A stretch of DNA of 64,000 bases from Paraplanobispora takensis. GTDB taxonomy: Bacteria; Actinomycetota; Actinomycetes; Streptosporangiales; Streptosporangiaceae. A model generated the notes under the pieces. It was not told the origin of the DNA and did no database searches. It worked only from the letters and a program-made list of their open reading frames with translations. Shown in pieces: positions 27,227 to 35,757 of this stretch. The position numbers and the translations under genes are program-made. The number at the start of each line of letters is the position of its first letter. Positions within the stretch are counted from its first letter, which is position 1. The stretch lies in NCBI RefSeq assembly GCF_016863195.1, contig NZ_BOOK01000035.1:124001-188000 (forward strand), in the 5' to 3' direction.

Positions 27227-28618
27227 TCAGTCGGCCTCGGGGGCGAGGGGGAGGACGACGCGGAAGGTCGCGCCCTTGCCGGGGGTGGACTCCACGCCCA
27301 CCGTGCCGCCGTGGGCCTCGACCATGGCGGCGACGATGGACAGGCCCAGGCCGCTGCCTCCGGCGGCGGGGTCGCGGCGGCCGCGGGCGGAGTCGGCGCG
27401 GTAGAAGCGTTCGAAGACGCGCTCGCGCTGCTCGGCGGTGAGGCCCGGGCCCTCGTCTGCCACCTCGATGACGGCCATGCCGTCCCGCGCGTGGAGCATG
27501 ATCCGGACGGGGGTGCCCTCCGGGGTGTGGGTGAGCGCGTTGGTCATCAGGTTGCCCACGACCTGGCGCAGCCGTACCTCGTCGCCCATGACGATCAGCG
27601 CGGCCCCGTCGACCGAGAGTGTGATCTCCCGCTCCGGGGCCAGGATCCGGGCGTCGTGGACGGCGTCGGCGGCGATGGCCAGCAGGTCCACCGGGCGCAT
27701 GGACATCGGCCGCTGCTGGTCCAGCCGGGCCAGCATCAGCATGTCGTCCACGAGCAGGCCCATCCTGACCGCCTCCGACTCCATCCGGGCCATCAGCGGC
27801 GTGGCGTCGATGTCGGGCGCCTGGCGGTAGAACTCGGCGAAGCCGCGGATCGACGTCAGCGGCGTACGGAGCTCGTGGGAGGCGTCGGCGACGAACCTGC
27901 GCATCCGCTCCTCGGACCTGCGGGCCGCCGCCTCCGACTCCGACCGGGCCCGGAACGCCGTCTCGATCTGGGCGAGCATGCCGTTCAGCGACCGGCCCAG
28001 GCGGCCGACCTCGGTGTTCGGGTCCACGGCGGGAACGCGGCGGCTCAGGTCTCCGGCGGCGATCGCCTCGGCGGTGCGCTCGATCTCCTCCAGCGGGCGC
28101 AGGCTGCGCCGGATGACCGCCACACCCGCCCCGGCCAGCGCCAGCATCAGGCCGCCGCCGCCGAGGAGCTCGATCAGGGCGAGCTGGCCGACGATCTGCC
28201 GGACCTCCGCCATGTCGACGGCCACGACCATGCTCCCTCCGGTGTCCAGCCGGACCACGCGGACCCGCCACTCCCCGATGCTGTACAGCCCCGCCGCCGC
28301 GTCGGCGCGCACCGGCGGGATCGCCTTGCCCTCCACGTCCGCCCCGCTGAGCGGGACGATCACCCGTCCGTCGGGGCCGCGGAGCTCCGCCTTCATGTCG
28401 GGCGGCATGATCTTGTTCGCCAGGTCGAACGGGGCCGGGCGGTTCAGGCGGCGCAGCAGGTTGCCGGTGGTGATGTCGATCTGGCTGTCCACCCGGTCGA
28501 TCAGGTAGCCGCGCATGATCGAGACGCTGCCCACGCCGATCAGGAGCAGCGCGATGGCCAGCAGTACGAGGATGACGGCGATGAGCTTGACGCGGAGGGG
28601 GGTCCGGGTGAGCATCAC
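27227..28618 (-). CDS. Sensor histidine kinase (HAMP-HisKA-HATPase)
   Basis: A 463-residue membrane kinase with two transmembrane helices (about 10-34 and 143-170) flanking an extracytoplasmic sensor of about 105 residues. A HAMP domain (about 170-222), HisKA with His248 in DASHELRTPLTSIRGF and a complete HATPase domain (NLMTNALTHTPEG, DEGPGL, GSGLGLSIV) follow. Its ATG overlaps the stop of the response regulator upstream (ATGA). Order regulator-kinase and sequence style match actinobacterial TrcRS-like systems. It is the only kinase near two near-identical regulators. Confidence 0.94.
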   Translation of the reverse strand: MMLTRTPLRVKLIAVILVLLAIALLLIGVGSVSIMRGYLIDRVDSQIDITTGNLLRRLNRPAPFDLANKIMPPDMKAELRGPDGRVIVPLSGADVEGKAIPPVRADAAAGLYSIGEWRVRVVRLDTGGSMVVAVDMAEVRQIVGQLALIELLGGGGLMLALAGAGVAVIRRSLRPLEEIERTAEAIAAGDLSRRVPAVDPNTEVGRLGRSLNGMLAQIETAFRARSESEAAARRSEERMRRFVADASHELRTPLTSIRGFAEFYRQAPDIDATPLMARMESEAVRMGLLVDDMLMLARLDQQRPMSMRPVDLLAIAADAVHDARILAPEREITLSVDGAALIVMGDEVRLRQVVGNLMTNALTHTPEGTPVRIMLHARDGMAVIEVADEGPGLTAEQRERVFERFYRADSARGRRDPAAGGSGLGLSIVAAMVEAHGGTVGVESTPGKGATFRVVLPLAPEAD

Positions 28619-29337
28619 GGGCTCGGTGGGAGGCGGAGCACGTAACCGACCCCGCGCAACGTGTGGATCATGCGGGGGTCGGTGTTGTCTATCTTCCTGC
28701 GGAGCACGGAGACGTAGGATTCCACGATCCCCACGTCACCGCGGAAGTCGTAGTCCCAGACGTGGTCGAGGATCTGCGCCTTGGACAGCACGCGCCCGGC
28801 GTTCGCCATGAAATAGCGCAGCAGCTTGAACTCCGTCGGCGACAGCGCCACCGCCTTGCCCTTGCGCCACACCTCGTGGCTCTCCTCGTCGAGCTCGATG
28901 TCGGCGAAGGTGAGCCGGGGCGGCCGGGCGAAGGGGTCTCCCCCGCCGGTACGGCGCAGCACGGCCCGGATGCGGGCCACGACCTCCTCCAGGCTGAACG
29001 GCTTGGTGACGTAGTCGTCCCCGCCGACGGTCAGGCCGCGGATCTTGTCCTCGACGGCGTCGCGGGCGGTGAGGAACAGCACGGGCGTGTCGGTGCCGCC
29101 GCCGCGCAGCCGCCGTACGACGTCGAAGCCGTTCATGTCCGGGAGCATCACGTCGAGCACGATGAGGTCCGGGCGGTGGCGCTGTACGGCCGCGACGGCG
29201 TCGGTGCCGTTGCCTGCGGTGTTCACCCCGAATCCGGCGAACCGCAGGCTCGCGGCGAGGAGTTCGAGGATGTTGGGCTCGTCCTCGACGATCAGCAGGC
29301 GGGCTTCGGGGGATTCGCTCACGGGAATTATCTTCAC
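28615..29337 (-). CDS. OmpR-family response regulator
   Basis: A 240-residue regulator paired with the kinase that follows it. The receiver has IVEDE, phospho-acceptor Asp62 (IVLDVMLPD) and the full GGDDYVTKPFSLEEV segment; the winged-helix effector reads LSPTEFKLLRYFMANAGRVLSKAQILDHVWDYDF. Paralogous to the regulator at 20454-21158. The GTG at 29337 is used; a second GTG 15 bp downstream is also possible. Confidence 0.92.
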   Translation of the reverse strand: MKIIPVSESPEARLLIVEDEPNILELLAASLRFAGFGVNTAGNGTDAVAAVQRHRPDLIVLDVMLPDMNGFDVVRRLRGGGTDTPVLFLTARDAVEDKIRGLTVGGDDYVTKPFSLEEVVARIRAVLRRTGGGDPFARPPRLTFADIELDEESHEVWRKGKAVALSPTEFKLLRYFMANAGRVLSKAQILDHVWDYDFRGDVGIVESYVSVLRRKIDNTDPRMIHTLRGVGYVLRLPPSP

Positions 29338-29357
29338 CCGCCCACATGAGAAAGCCG

Positions 29358-30560
29358 TTAAGAGGACAGAACAGAGGTTATCCCCACCAGGTGCCTGGCT
29401 ATCGCCAGACTGGACGTCGCCGCAGGTGAGGGGGCATTTCTAAGCAGAGCGATCCGGCCGTACGCGTCTATCACGAAATCATCGGACAGGCTCCCGTCGC
29501 GGGCCACGGCCTGCGCCCGGACGCCTCCGGCGGTCCTGACGAGGTCGGCCCCGGTCAGGGCGGGCACATAGCGGCGCGCGGCCTTCAGGAAGGCGCCCTT
29601 GGCCAGGGAGCCGGCCACCTCCCTGATCCCGGTCCGCCAGTGCCGGGCGGCCATCCTCCGGGTGCCCTCCCAGGCCGCGATCCGGCGCAGGTCAGCGAGG
29701 TCGACGTCACGCCAGGAGTAGCCCTCCAGGGCCAGCGCCATCACCGCGTTGGGGCCGACCAGCACCTCGCCGTCGATCCGGCGGGTCAGGTGCACCCCCA
29801 GGAACGGGTAGCGGGGGTCGGGCACCGGGTAGATCAGGCCGCGGACCAGGTGCCCGGCCTCCTCGGTCAGCGCGTAGTACTCCCCGCGGAAGGGGACGAT
29901 CCGTACCTCTCCCACGATCCCGGCCATCCGGGCGACGGCGTCGGTGCCGAGCCCGGCGCAGACGACCAGCCCGTCGAAGCTCAGCCTGCGCCGCCCCTGC
30001 GGGCCGTCGACCAGCACCTCCACCCCGCTCGCGGTCTCCCGCAGCGCGCGGACCTCGTGCGAGAGCCGTACCGACCCTCCCGCCTTCTCCACGTCCCGGG
30101 CCAGGCAGCGGGCGACCTCGGGGAAGTCGACGATCGCGGTGTGCGGGGAGTGCAGGGCGGCCACCCCGACGGCGTGCGGCTCGATCTCCCGCAGGGCCAG
30201 CGCGTCCAGTTCGGCGAGGCCGGGGACGCCGTTCTCCCGGGCGCGGTCGGCGATGGCCCGCAGGCCGGACCGCTCGGCGGCGGTGGAGGCGATGACGAGC
30301 TTGCCGACCTCGTCGTACGGGATGGCGTGCTCGGCGCAGTACTCACGCAGGAGCGCGACGCCGTCCCGGCAGAGCTTCGCCTTGAGCGAGCCCGGCCGGT
30401 AGTACAGGCCCGCGTGCACGACTCCGCTGTTGTGCCCGGTCTGGTGGGCCCCGACGCGGTCCTCCTTGTCGAGGACCGTCACCCGGGCGCCGCGGGTCAG
30501 CATGAGCTCGCGGGCCATCGCCAGCCCGACGATGCCCGCGCCCACGACCCCGATGTTCAT
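29358..30560 (-). CDS. lhgO: L-2-hydroxyglutarate oxidase
   Basis: FAD-dependent DAO-family enzyme of 400 residues that oxidises L-2-hydroxyglutarate to 2-oxoglutarate at the membrane, passing electrons to quinone. The N-terminal dinucleotide motif GAGIVGLAMA and the family signature around HQTGHNSGVVHAGLYYRPGSLKAKLC are clear, and the C-terminal part carries GGVRAQAV. It acts as metabolite repair or in lysine/glutarate breakdown. It is divergent from a TetR gene 183 bp away, which could control it. Confidence 0.93.
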   Translation of the reverse strand: MNIGVVGAGIVGLAMARELMLTRGARVTVLDKEDRVGAHQTGHNSGVVHAGLYYRPGSLKAKLCRDGVALLREYCAEHAIPYDEVGKLVIASTAAERSGLRAIADRARENGVPGLAELDALALREIEPHAVGVAALHSPHTAIVDFPEVARCLARDVEKAGGSVRLSHEVRALRETASGVEVLVDGPQGRRRLSFDGLVVCAGLGTDAVARMAGIVGEVRIVPFRGEYYALTEEAGHLVRGLIYPVPDPRYPFLGVHLTRRIDGEVLVGPNAVMALALEGYSWRDVDLADLRRIAAWEGTRRMAARHWRTGIREVAGSLAKGAFLKAARRYVPALTGADLVRTAGGVRAQAVARDGSLSDDFVIDAYGRIALLRNAPSPAATSSLAIARHLVGITSVLSS

Positions 30561-30699
30561 GACAGGACCTCCTCAAGAGCCCGCGACGCGCATTCCCGAA
30601 AGCTAGCGGCAACCCGGCCGCAGGAGAAGAGATGCGGGAGAGCGGCCCCCGGGGCGGGTAAACGGCTCCGTGGAACCCCCACTTCCGGACAGAAAAATA

Positions 30700-30737
30700 A
30701 ACCGGGTTTGATTTTGAACCGAGTTCGTTTTTATTGT
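30700..30737 (+). promoter_or_regulatory. TetR-gene promoter with two AACCGRGTT sites
   Basis: TTGATT (30708-30713) and TATTGT (30732-30737) are spaced 18 bp and end six bases before the GTG, so the transcript is probably leaderless. AACCGGGTT (30700-30708, a perfect palindrome around one base) and AACCGAGTT (30717-30725) lie 17 bp apart across the -35 and spacer, as expected of an autorepressor site. Confidence 0.5.
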
Positions 30738-30743
30738 GGGAAG

Positions 30744-31388
30744 GTGACGGGCTTACGGGAACGGAAGAAGGAACAGACCCGGCGACGGATCGCCGAGACA
30801 GCCCTGCGGATGTTCGCCGGACGCGGCTTCGAGGCGGTGACGGTCAACGAGATCGCCGAGGCCGCCGAGGTCGCGAAGGTGACCTTGTTCAAATACTTCC
30901 CTACCAAGGAGTCGCTCGTCCTGCACGGGGTGGGCGAGGACGATCTGGCCGGCATCGTCGCCGGACGCCCGCCCGGGCAGCCGCCTCTGGAGGCGTTGCG
31001 GGCGCACTGCATGGCCTTCCTCGCCTCCTCCGTGGCGACGCAGGACACGGACGAGCTGGTCACCCGGGTCCATGTGATCCTCGGCAGCCCGGCGCTGAGA
31101 GCCGGCGCCGGCGCTCTCCTCTACCGGCAGCGCCGCGCGCTGGCGAAGGCGCTGGCCGAGGAGCACGAGGAGACGGCCGCGGCTCTGATGGCGGCCCAGA
31201 TCACCGCCTGCCTGCACACCGTCCAGGAGTCGTTCTTCCAGCGCCTGGTGGCCGGGTCCGCGCCGGAGGCGGCCTACGACCACCTGGAGGGGGACGTCGA
31301 GCTCGCCTTCGACCTGCTGGAGCACGGCGTCGGTCTCGGGTCGCCGCGGTTGTCCGACGGCCGTCCCGGCGAGCCCGGCAGGTGCTGA
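30744..31388 (+). CDS. TetR-family transcriptional regulator
   Basis: A 214-residue repressor with an N-terminal HTH (about 5-52; RIAETALRMFAGRGFEAVTVNEIAEAAEVAKVTLFKYFPTKE) and an all-helical ligand domain. The GTG at 30744 is chosen because the HTH begins immediately and a promoter ends six bases upstream. It is divergent from lhgO, and probable operator copies lie in the intervening region. The ligand is unknown. Confidence 0.9.
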   Translation: MTGLRERKKEQTRRRIAETALRMFAGRGFEAVTVNEIAEAAEVAKVTLFKYFPTKESLVLHGVGEDDLAGIVAGRPPGQPPLEALRAHCMAFLASSVATQDTDELVTRVHVILGSPALRAGAGALLYRQRRALAKALAEEHEETAAALMAAQITACLHTVQESFFQRLVAGSAPEAAYDHLEGDVELAFDLLEHGVGLGSPRLSDGRPGEPGRC

Positions 31389-31454
31389 AGACGGCTTCCG
31401 GAGGGCGTGGGAAACGGCTCTCGGCAGGTGCTGGAAGCGGCTCCGGCGGCCGTC

Positions 31455-32669
31455 CTAGCGGGCCCGGCGGGCGATGAAGACGATGACGCCGGTCGCTCCG
31501 GCCGCCACGGCCAGCCACAGGGCCACGGCCGAGAAGGGCACGCCCGCGTCGTCCTGCGCCGGCTCGGCCTCCGTCCGGTCCCCGGCGGCCTCCGCTCCGC
31601 CGCCCGGCGCCCCGGAGGCCGTGCCGGAGGGGACGGGGGTGGGCTCCGGGGCCGCCGCCCGCAGCACCTCCTCGGGGAGCGGCACCCGGTAGACCGGGCT
31701 GCGGGAGCCCTCGGTGCCGGTCAGCAGCGCCGTGCCGTCGGCCGTGTACGCGATCGACTCGGCCTGTTCCAGCTGGGGCATCTCCACCCGGGCGAGCTGC
31801 TCGCCGGGCGCGCTGTAGACCGTGGCGGAGAAGTAGGTCCTGATCACGAAGCTCGACCCGTCGGGGGCGTAGGCGGCGTCGGTCGCCATGATCGGCGCCG
31901 GGCCGATCCTGCGCAGGATGTTGACCTTGTCGGTGCGCAGCCGCTTCGGCGCCTGGTAGATCGAGCCGGAGAACTCCTTGCTCACGATCTGGAGCCGCCC
32001 GGTGCGCGGGTGGACCATCAGACCCTCCGCGTTGTGCCCGCCGTCCTCGTAGCGGAATCGATAGCGTACGGCGGGCAGGGTCGCATCCCGCAGCGAGGCC
32101 GGCTCCTGCACCTTGTAGACCGAGATGTCGGGCCAGGCCCCCTCGAAGTTGTCGCCGATGTCGGCGAACCAGAGCACCCCCCGCCCCGTCTGCGGGTCCC
32201 TGGACGCGGCCATCGCCTCCCAGTCGCGGGCGTCGGCGCCCCGCAGGGTGAACGTCGCCCGGGTCCGCCCGTCGCCTCCGACGGCGAAGAAGACCGGTCC
32301 CGCGGAGCTGTCGTTGTGGGTGTAGTAGACGTCCTCGTGCGAGGGGGAGAGCGCCAGCCCGCTCGACTCGGTGATCCGCTCGTCCGTGAACCGGAAGAGA
32401 ACGCGCTCGCCCTCACCGGACTCGCCGTCCACCGGATTCCCGGACTCACCGCCCACCGGGTTCCCGGACCCGCCGTCCCCCCGGTCGGACTCACCGCCCA
32501 CCGGGTTCCGGGACCCCACGCTCACCGGTGCCGCCGACCCGGCCTCCGCCCGCGCCCCGGCCCCGGCGTGGGCTTGGGCACCGCTCCCGGCTCCCGGCAG
32601 GAGGCTCACCGCGACCACTCCGGCCGCGACGAACCCACGAATCAGGACATCCCCCGCTCTGCTCCGCAT
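31455..32669 (-). CDS. Secreted beta-propeller protein with C-terminal membrane anchor
   Basis: A 404-residue protein with a signal peptide (about 1-34) and a disordered Gly/Glu/Ser-rich segment containing repeated NPVGGES units (about 50-80). A six-bladed propeller-like domain follows (about 88-330; VLFRFTDERITESSGLALSPS, VLWFADIGDNFEGAWPDISVY), then a Pro/Ala-rich stalk and a C-terminal transmembrane helix ending in RRAR. There is no LPXTG motif. The propeller resembles esterase-like/phytase-like domains, but catalytic residues cannot be assigned. It should be exposed on the cell surface. Confidence 0.82.
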   Translation of the reverse strand: MRSRAGDVLIRGFVAAGVVAVSLLPGAGSGAQAHAGAGARAEAGSAAPVSVGSRNPVGGESDRGDGGSGNPVGGESGNPVDGESGEGERVLFRFTDERITESSGLALSPSHEDVYYTHNDSSAGPVFFAVGGDGRTRATFTLRGADARDWEAMAASRDPQTGRGVLWFADIGDNFEGAWPDISVYKVQEPASLRDATLPAVRYRFRYEDGGHNAEGLMVHPRTGRLQIVSKEFSGSIYQAPKRLRTDKVNILRRIGPAPIMATDAAYAPDGSSFVIRTYFSATVYSAPGEQLARVEMPQLEQAESIAYTADGTALLTGTEGSRSPVYRVPLPEEVLRAAAPEPTPVPSGTASGAPGGGAEAAGDRTEAEPAQDDAGVPFSAVALWLAVAAGATGVIVFIARRAR

Positions 32670-32792
32670 TCAGCCATCATGCCCTGACAGCAGCGAGCAC
32701 AGGCGCCGCAACAGGCGCTCGCCGGTGCCCAGGACCTCCGCGCCGTCGCCGGACAAGGTAGCGGCACCAACCAGCGCTTCCCCCTTTAGGTG

Positions 32793-32837
32793 TATAACTC
32801 TAAGAGTTATAGTTCTAAGGGGTATACCTCTAAGGAG
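32793..32837 (+). repeat. Three 15-bp repeats, each with a Shine-Dalgarno-like core
   Basis: Copies begin at 32793 (TATAACTCTAAGAGT), 32808 (TATAGTTCTAAGGGG) and 32823 (TATACCTCTAAGGAG). The last copy contains the AAGGAG that serves the GTG at 32844. The first copy is also part of a perfect 17-bp palindrome (32794-32810). The segment is strongly AT-rich against its surroundings. Read in frame, it would encode three Y-x-S-K-x units. Confidence 0.85.
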
Positions 32838-32843
32838 CACTCG

Positions 32844-34310
32844 GTGATTCGCAAACCCGATCACGTCTTCGCGCGGGACGCGGAATGGACCGCGCTGAGC
32901 AGGTTCGCGGAAAGCCGGGCGCCGAGCACCCGGCTGGGCGTCGTCAGCGGCCGGCGCAGGCAGGGCAAGACTTTCCTCCTCAACGCCCTCGCCGAACAGG
33001 TCGGCGGCTTCTACTTCGTGGCCACCGACGACACCGAGACCGAAGGTCTGCGGAGATTCGGCGAGGCCCTCGCCCTGCACACCGGCGGCGGGGGCCAGTA
33101 TCACTTCGACAACTGGGACCAGGCCGTCGAGAGGCTCTACGCCACGATCCCCGAAGGGATCATCGTCATCGACGAGTTCCCCTATCTGGCCAAGGCCAGT
33201 CCGGTCCTCCCCTCCCTGCTCCAGCGGGCCTTGGATCCCGGAGGCACGGCCCGGCGGTCGGAGGCGAAGCTGCTGCTCTGCGGCTCCGCGATGTCGGTCA
33301 TGGGCGGCCTCCTCGCGGGTAACGCCCCGCTTCGCGGGCGCGCGAGCCTGGAACTCATGGTGAGCCCCCTGGACTATCTCGCCGCGGCCCGGTTCTGGGG
33401 GTGCGACCGCGACCACGAACTGGCGGTCCTCCTGCACTCCGTCGTCGGGGGCACCCCGGCCTACCGGCACGAGTTCGTCTACTCCGACGTCCCCGGCGCG
33501 TGCGAGGAGTTCGACGACTGGGTGGTCAGGACCGTACTCAACCCGATGGTCCCGATCTTCCGCGAGGCCCGGTACCTCCTCGCCGAAGAGGCCGAAATCC
33601 GTGACCCCGCGCTCTATCACGCCGTTCTGGGCGCCATCGCCTCCGGGCACAATACGCGCGGCGGCGTCGCGAGCTATCTCGGGCGCCCTTCGACCCACAT
33701 CGGCCATCCCCTGACGGTCCTGGAGGACAGCCGTCTGATCACCCGCGAGCAGGACGCGTTCGCCTCCGGCAAGTCCGTCTACCGGATCGCGGAACCGCTC
33801 ATCACCTTCTACGAGAGTGTCATGCGCCGCACGTGGAGCTTCCTCGAACGCGGACTCGCCGAGCAGGCATGGGCCGTGTCCGGCAGCGGATTCCGATCCC
33901 AGGTGGTCGGTCCGCACTTCGAGGAGCTGTGCCGGGAGTTCACCATCCGCAACAGCCTCGAACTCTTCGGTGAGCTGCCGGAGCGGGTCGCCTCCGGAGT
34001 CGCGCCGAATCCCGCGACGAGAAAGCAGATCCAGGTCGACGTCGCGGTGCTGGCCCCGGGTGAGCCGGGCAGGCCCTCCCGCCTGCTCGCGCTGGGCGAG
34101 GCGAAGTGGGGCAAGGTCATGGGGTTGCGGCACCTCGAACGGCTCCGCACGGCCAGAGACCTGCTGGCGGTCAGGAAGCACGACACGGAGGGCACCCGGC
34201 TGATCTGCTACGGCGGCGCCGGTTTCGACGACGATCTCCGCGCCGCCGCGGCGGACGACACCCGGATCGTCCTCGTCGACCTCCCCCGGCTGTACGGCCG
34301 GGCGGCCTGA
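32844..34310 (+). CDS. ATPase with DUF234 nuclease-like C-terminus
   Basis: A 488-residue protein of the archaeal-type ATPase_2/DUF234 family. The ATPase has Walker A GRRRQGKT (36-43) and Walker B IIVIDEF (106-112), then a winged-helix region (about 255-320) and a C-terminal domain with the PD-(D/E)xK-like residues Asp399, Glu419 and Lys421 (VDVAV, then GEAKW), which suggests nucleic-acid cleavage. The GTG at 32844 follows AAGGAG by 6 bp; an in-frame GTG at 32790 would add 18 residues of repeat. Genes of this family are scattered and often mobile; this copy stands alone. Its role is unknown. Confidence 0.85.
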   Translation: MIRKPDHVFARDAEWTALSRFAESRAPSTRLGVVSGRRRQGKTFLLNALAEQVGGFYFVATDDTETEGLRRFGEALALHTGGGGQYHFDNWDQAVERLYATIPEGIIVIDEFPYLAKASPVLPSLLQRALDPGGTARRSEAKLLLCGSAMSVMGGLLAGNAPLRGRASLELMVSPLDYLAAARFWGCDRDHELAVLLHSVVGGTPAYRHEFVYSDVPGACEEFDDWVVRTVLNPMVPIFREARYLLAEEAEIRDPALYHAVLGAIASGHNTRGGVASYLGRPSTHIGHPLTVLEDSRLITREQDAFASGKSVYRIAEPLITFYESVMRRTWSFLERGLAEQAWAVSGSGFRSQVVGPHFEELCREFTIRNSLELFGELPERVASGVAPNPATRKQIQVDVAVLAPGEPGRPSRLLALGEAKWGKVMGLRHLERLRTARDLLAVRKHDTEGTRLICYGGAGFDDDLRAAAADDTRIVLVDLPRLYGRAA

Positions 34311-34400
34311 AGCGCGGCCCCCGGGAGAACCCGTCATCCGGTATGCGACATGCCCGATTCCTCCCTCCGGGGAGCGGGGCCTGGGATAGCGTGGCCCGCC

Positions 34401-35108
34401 GTGACCGACTTCATCGCCGTCCCCTTCTATGACCTGTTTCATGAGAACGGGCACGTACCGAAGATCCGTGAGAAGCTGCCCGCCCTGCTGACCGGTGTGA
34501 CGCGGAGCATCCTGGAGATCGGCGCGGGCACCGGGATGATCACCACGTCGCTCGCCGAGTGGACTCCGGCCGAGATCTTCGCGCTGGAGCCCTCGGAGGG
34601 CATGCGCGCGGTGCTGCTGTCCCGGCTGGCCGGGCGCCCCGAGCTGCTCAAGCGCGTCACCGTGCTGCCCTGTGACGCCCTGAGCGTGGACCTGGCCGAG
34701 CCGGTCGAGGCCATGGTGATGATCAACGTGATGTACGCGCTGGAGCCGGACTACCGCAAGCGGATGTGGCCGGTGCTGGCCGGGCAGCTGGAGCCCGGCG
34801 GTCTGCTGGTGTTCACCTGGCGCGCCGGAGGCGCCCCGGAGCCGCGCCCGCTGCAGGAAGTGGAGTCGCGCCAGGTGGGCCGGCACACCTACAGGGTCCT
34901 GGTGGAGATCACCGAGTCGGGCCAGGAGGCGAGCAAGGCCCGCTATCTGTACCAGATCGCCGAGGGCGACACGATCATCGCCGAAGAGGAGATCGTCGGC
35001 CACGCCTACCGTCCCCCGTGGGAGACGATCGAGGCGGAGCTGACCGGCGCGGGCTTCGTCCAGCAGGCCGACGCGCCCGACGGGATGCTGGCCTGGCGCC
35101 TCGGCTGA
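34401..35108 (+). CDS. Class I SAM-dependent methyltransferase
   Basis: A 235-residue methyltransferase with motif I ILEIGAGTG (37-45), a following acidic residue in ALEPSEGM, and an FTWRAGG strand typical of the fold. The substrate is unknown. GTG 34401 is probably leaderless: TAGCGT (34387-34392) lies eight bases upstream and there is no ribosome site. Confidence 0.85.
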   Translation: MTDFIAVPFYDLFHENGHVPKIREKLPALLTGVTRSILEIGAGTGMITTSLAEWTPAEIFALEPSEGMRAVLLSRLAGRPELLKRVTVLPCDALSVDLAEPVEAMVMINVMYALEPDYRKRMWPVLAGQLEPGGLLVFTWRAGGAPEPRPLQEVESRQVGRHTYRVLVEITESGQEASKARYLYQIAEGDTIIAEEEIVGHAYRPPWETIEAELTGAGFVQQADAPDGMLAWRLG

Positions 35109-35220
35109 GGCCGGGCGGATCGGGGAGGACCGGGTCGGGGCGGATCGGAAAAACCGGGAAGGGGCGCCGGGCTGCGGCGAAGAAGGGATATCTCGTTCTT
35201 CCGGCAAGGGAGACCCTCGC

Positions 35221-35757
35221 ATGAGCGCAGTGCCCGACGAGACGTCGATCGTCGACCCCGACCGGTTCGGCGCCGTCTTCGACGCTCACTACGGGGAGAT
35301 CCGCCGCTACATCGGGCGCCGGCTCGACATCGCCACCGCCGAGGACCTCGCCGCCGAGACCTTCCTGATCGCCTTCCGCCGGCGCGGCCGGTTCGACCCC
35401 GGGCGGGGTGCGGTACGGCCCTGGCTGTACGGCATCGCCACCAACCTGGTCAACCGGCACCGCCGGGCGGAGCTGCGCCGCTATCGGGTCCTGGCCAGGA
35501 CCGGGCCGCCTGCGGACGACGACGGCCACGACCAGCGGGTGGTGGACCGCGTCGCGGCGGGGGTGACGGTCGGCCGGCTCTCGGAGGCGCTGGCGCGGCT
35601 GTCGCGCGGGGAACGTGACGCGGTCCTGCTCGCCGCCTACGGGGAACTCACCTACGACGAGATCGCCGAGGCCCTCGGGGTGGCCTGCGGCACCGTGGCC
35701 TCCCGGCTCAGCCGGGCCAGGACCAAGCTGCGCGACTGGCTGGGAGTGGAGGTCTGA
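35221..35757 (+). CDS. ECF RNA polymerase sigma factor
   Basis: A 178-residue sigma factor with region 2 (about 14-80; YIGRRLDIATAEDLAAETFLIAFRRRGRF and RPWLYGIATNLVNRHRR) and region 4 (about 118-172; LSRGERDAVLLAAYGELTYDEIAEALGVACGTVASRLSRARTKLR). ATG 35221 has AAGGGAG upstream. Its stop overlaps the start of a CU044_5270-like membrane protein, the standard partner of this sigma group in actinomycetes. Confidence 0.92.
   Translation: MSAVPDETSIVDPDRFGAVFDAHYGEIRRYIGRRLDIATAEDLAAETFLIAFRRRGRFDPGRGAVRPWLYGIATNLVNRHRRAELRRYRVLARTGPPADDDGHDQRVVDRVAAGVTVGRLSEALARLSRGERDAVLLAAYGELTYDEIAEALGVACGTVASRLSRARTKLRDWLGVEV

Noticed and set aside
25155-28271. 1038-codon minus-strand frame across the adaptor and kinase
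   Set aside because: Gly/Arg runs mirror the adaptor's low-complexity insert; overlaps a real kinase in another frame.
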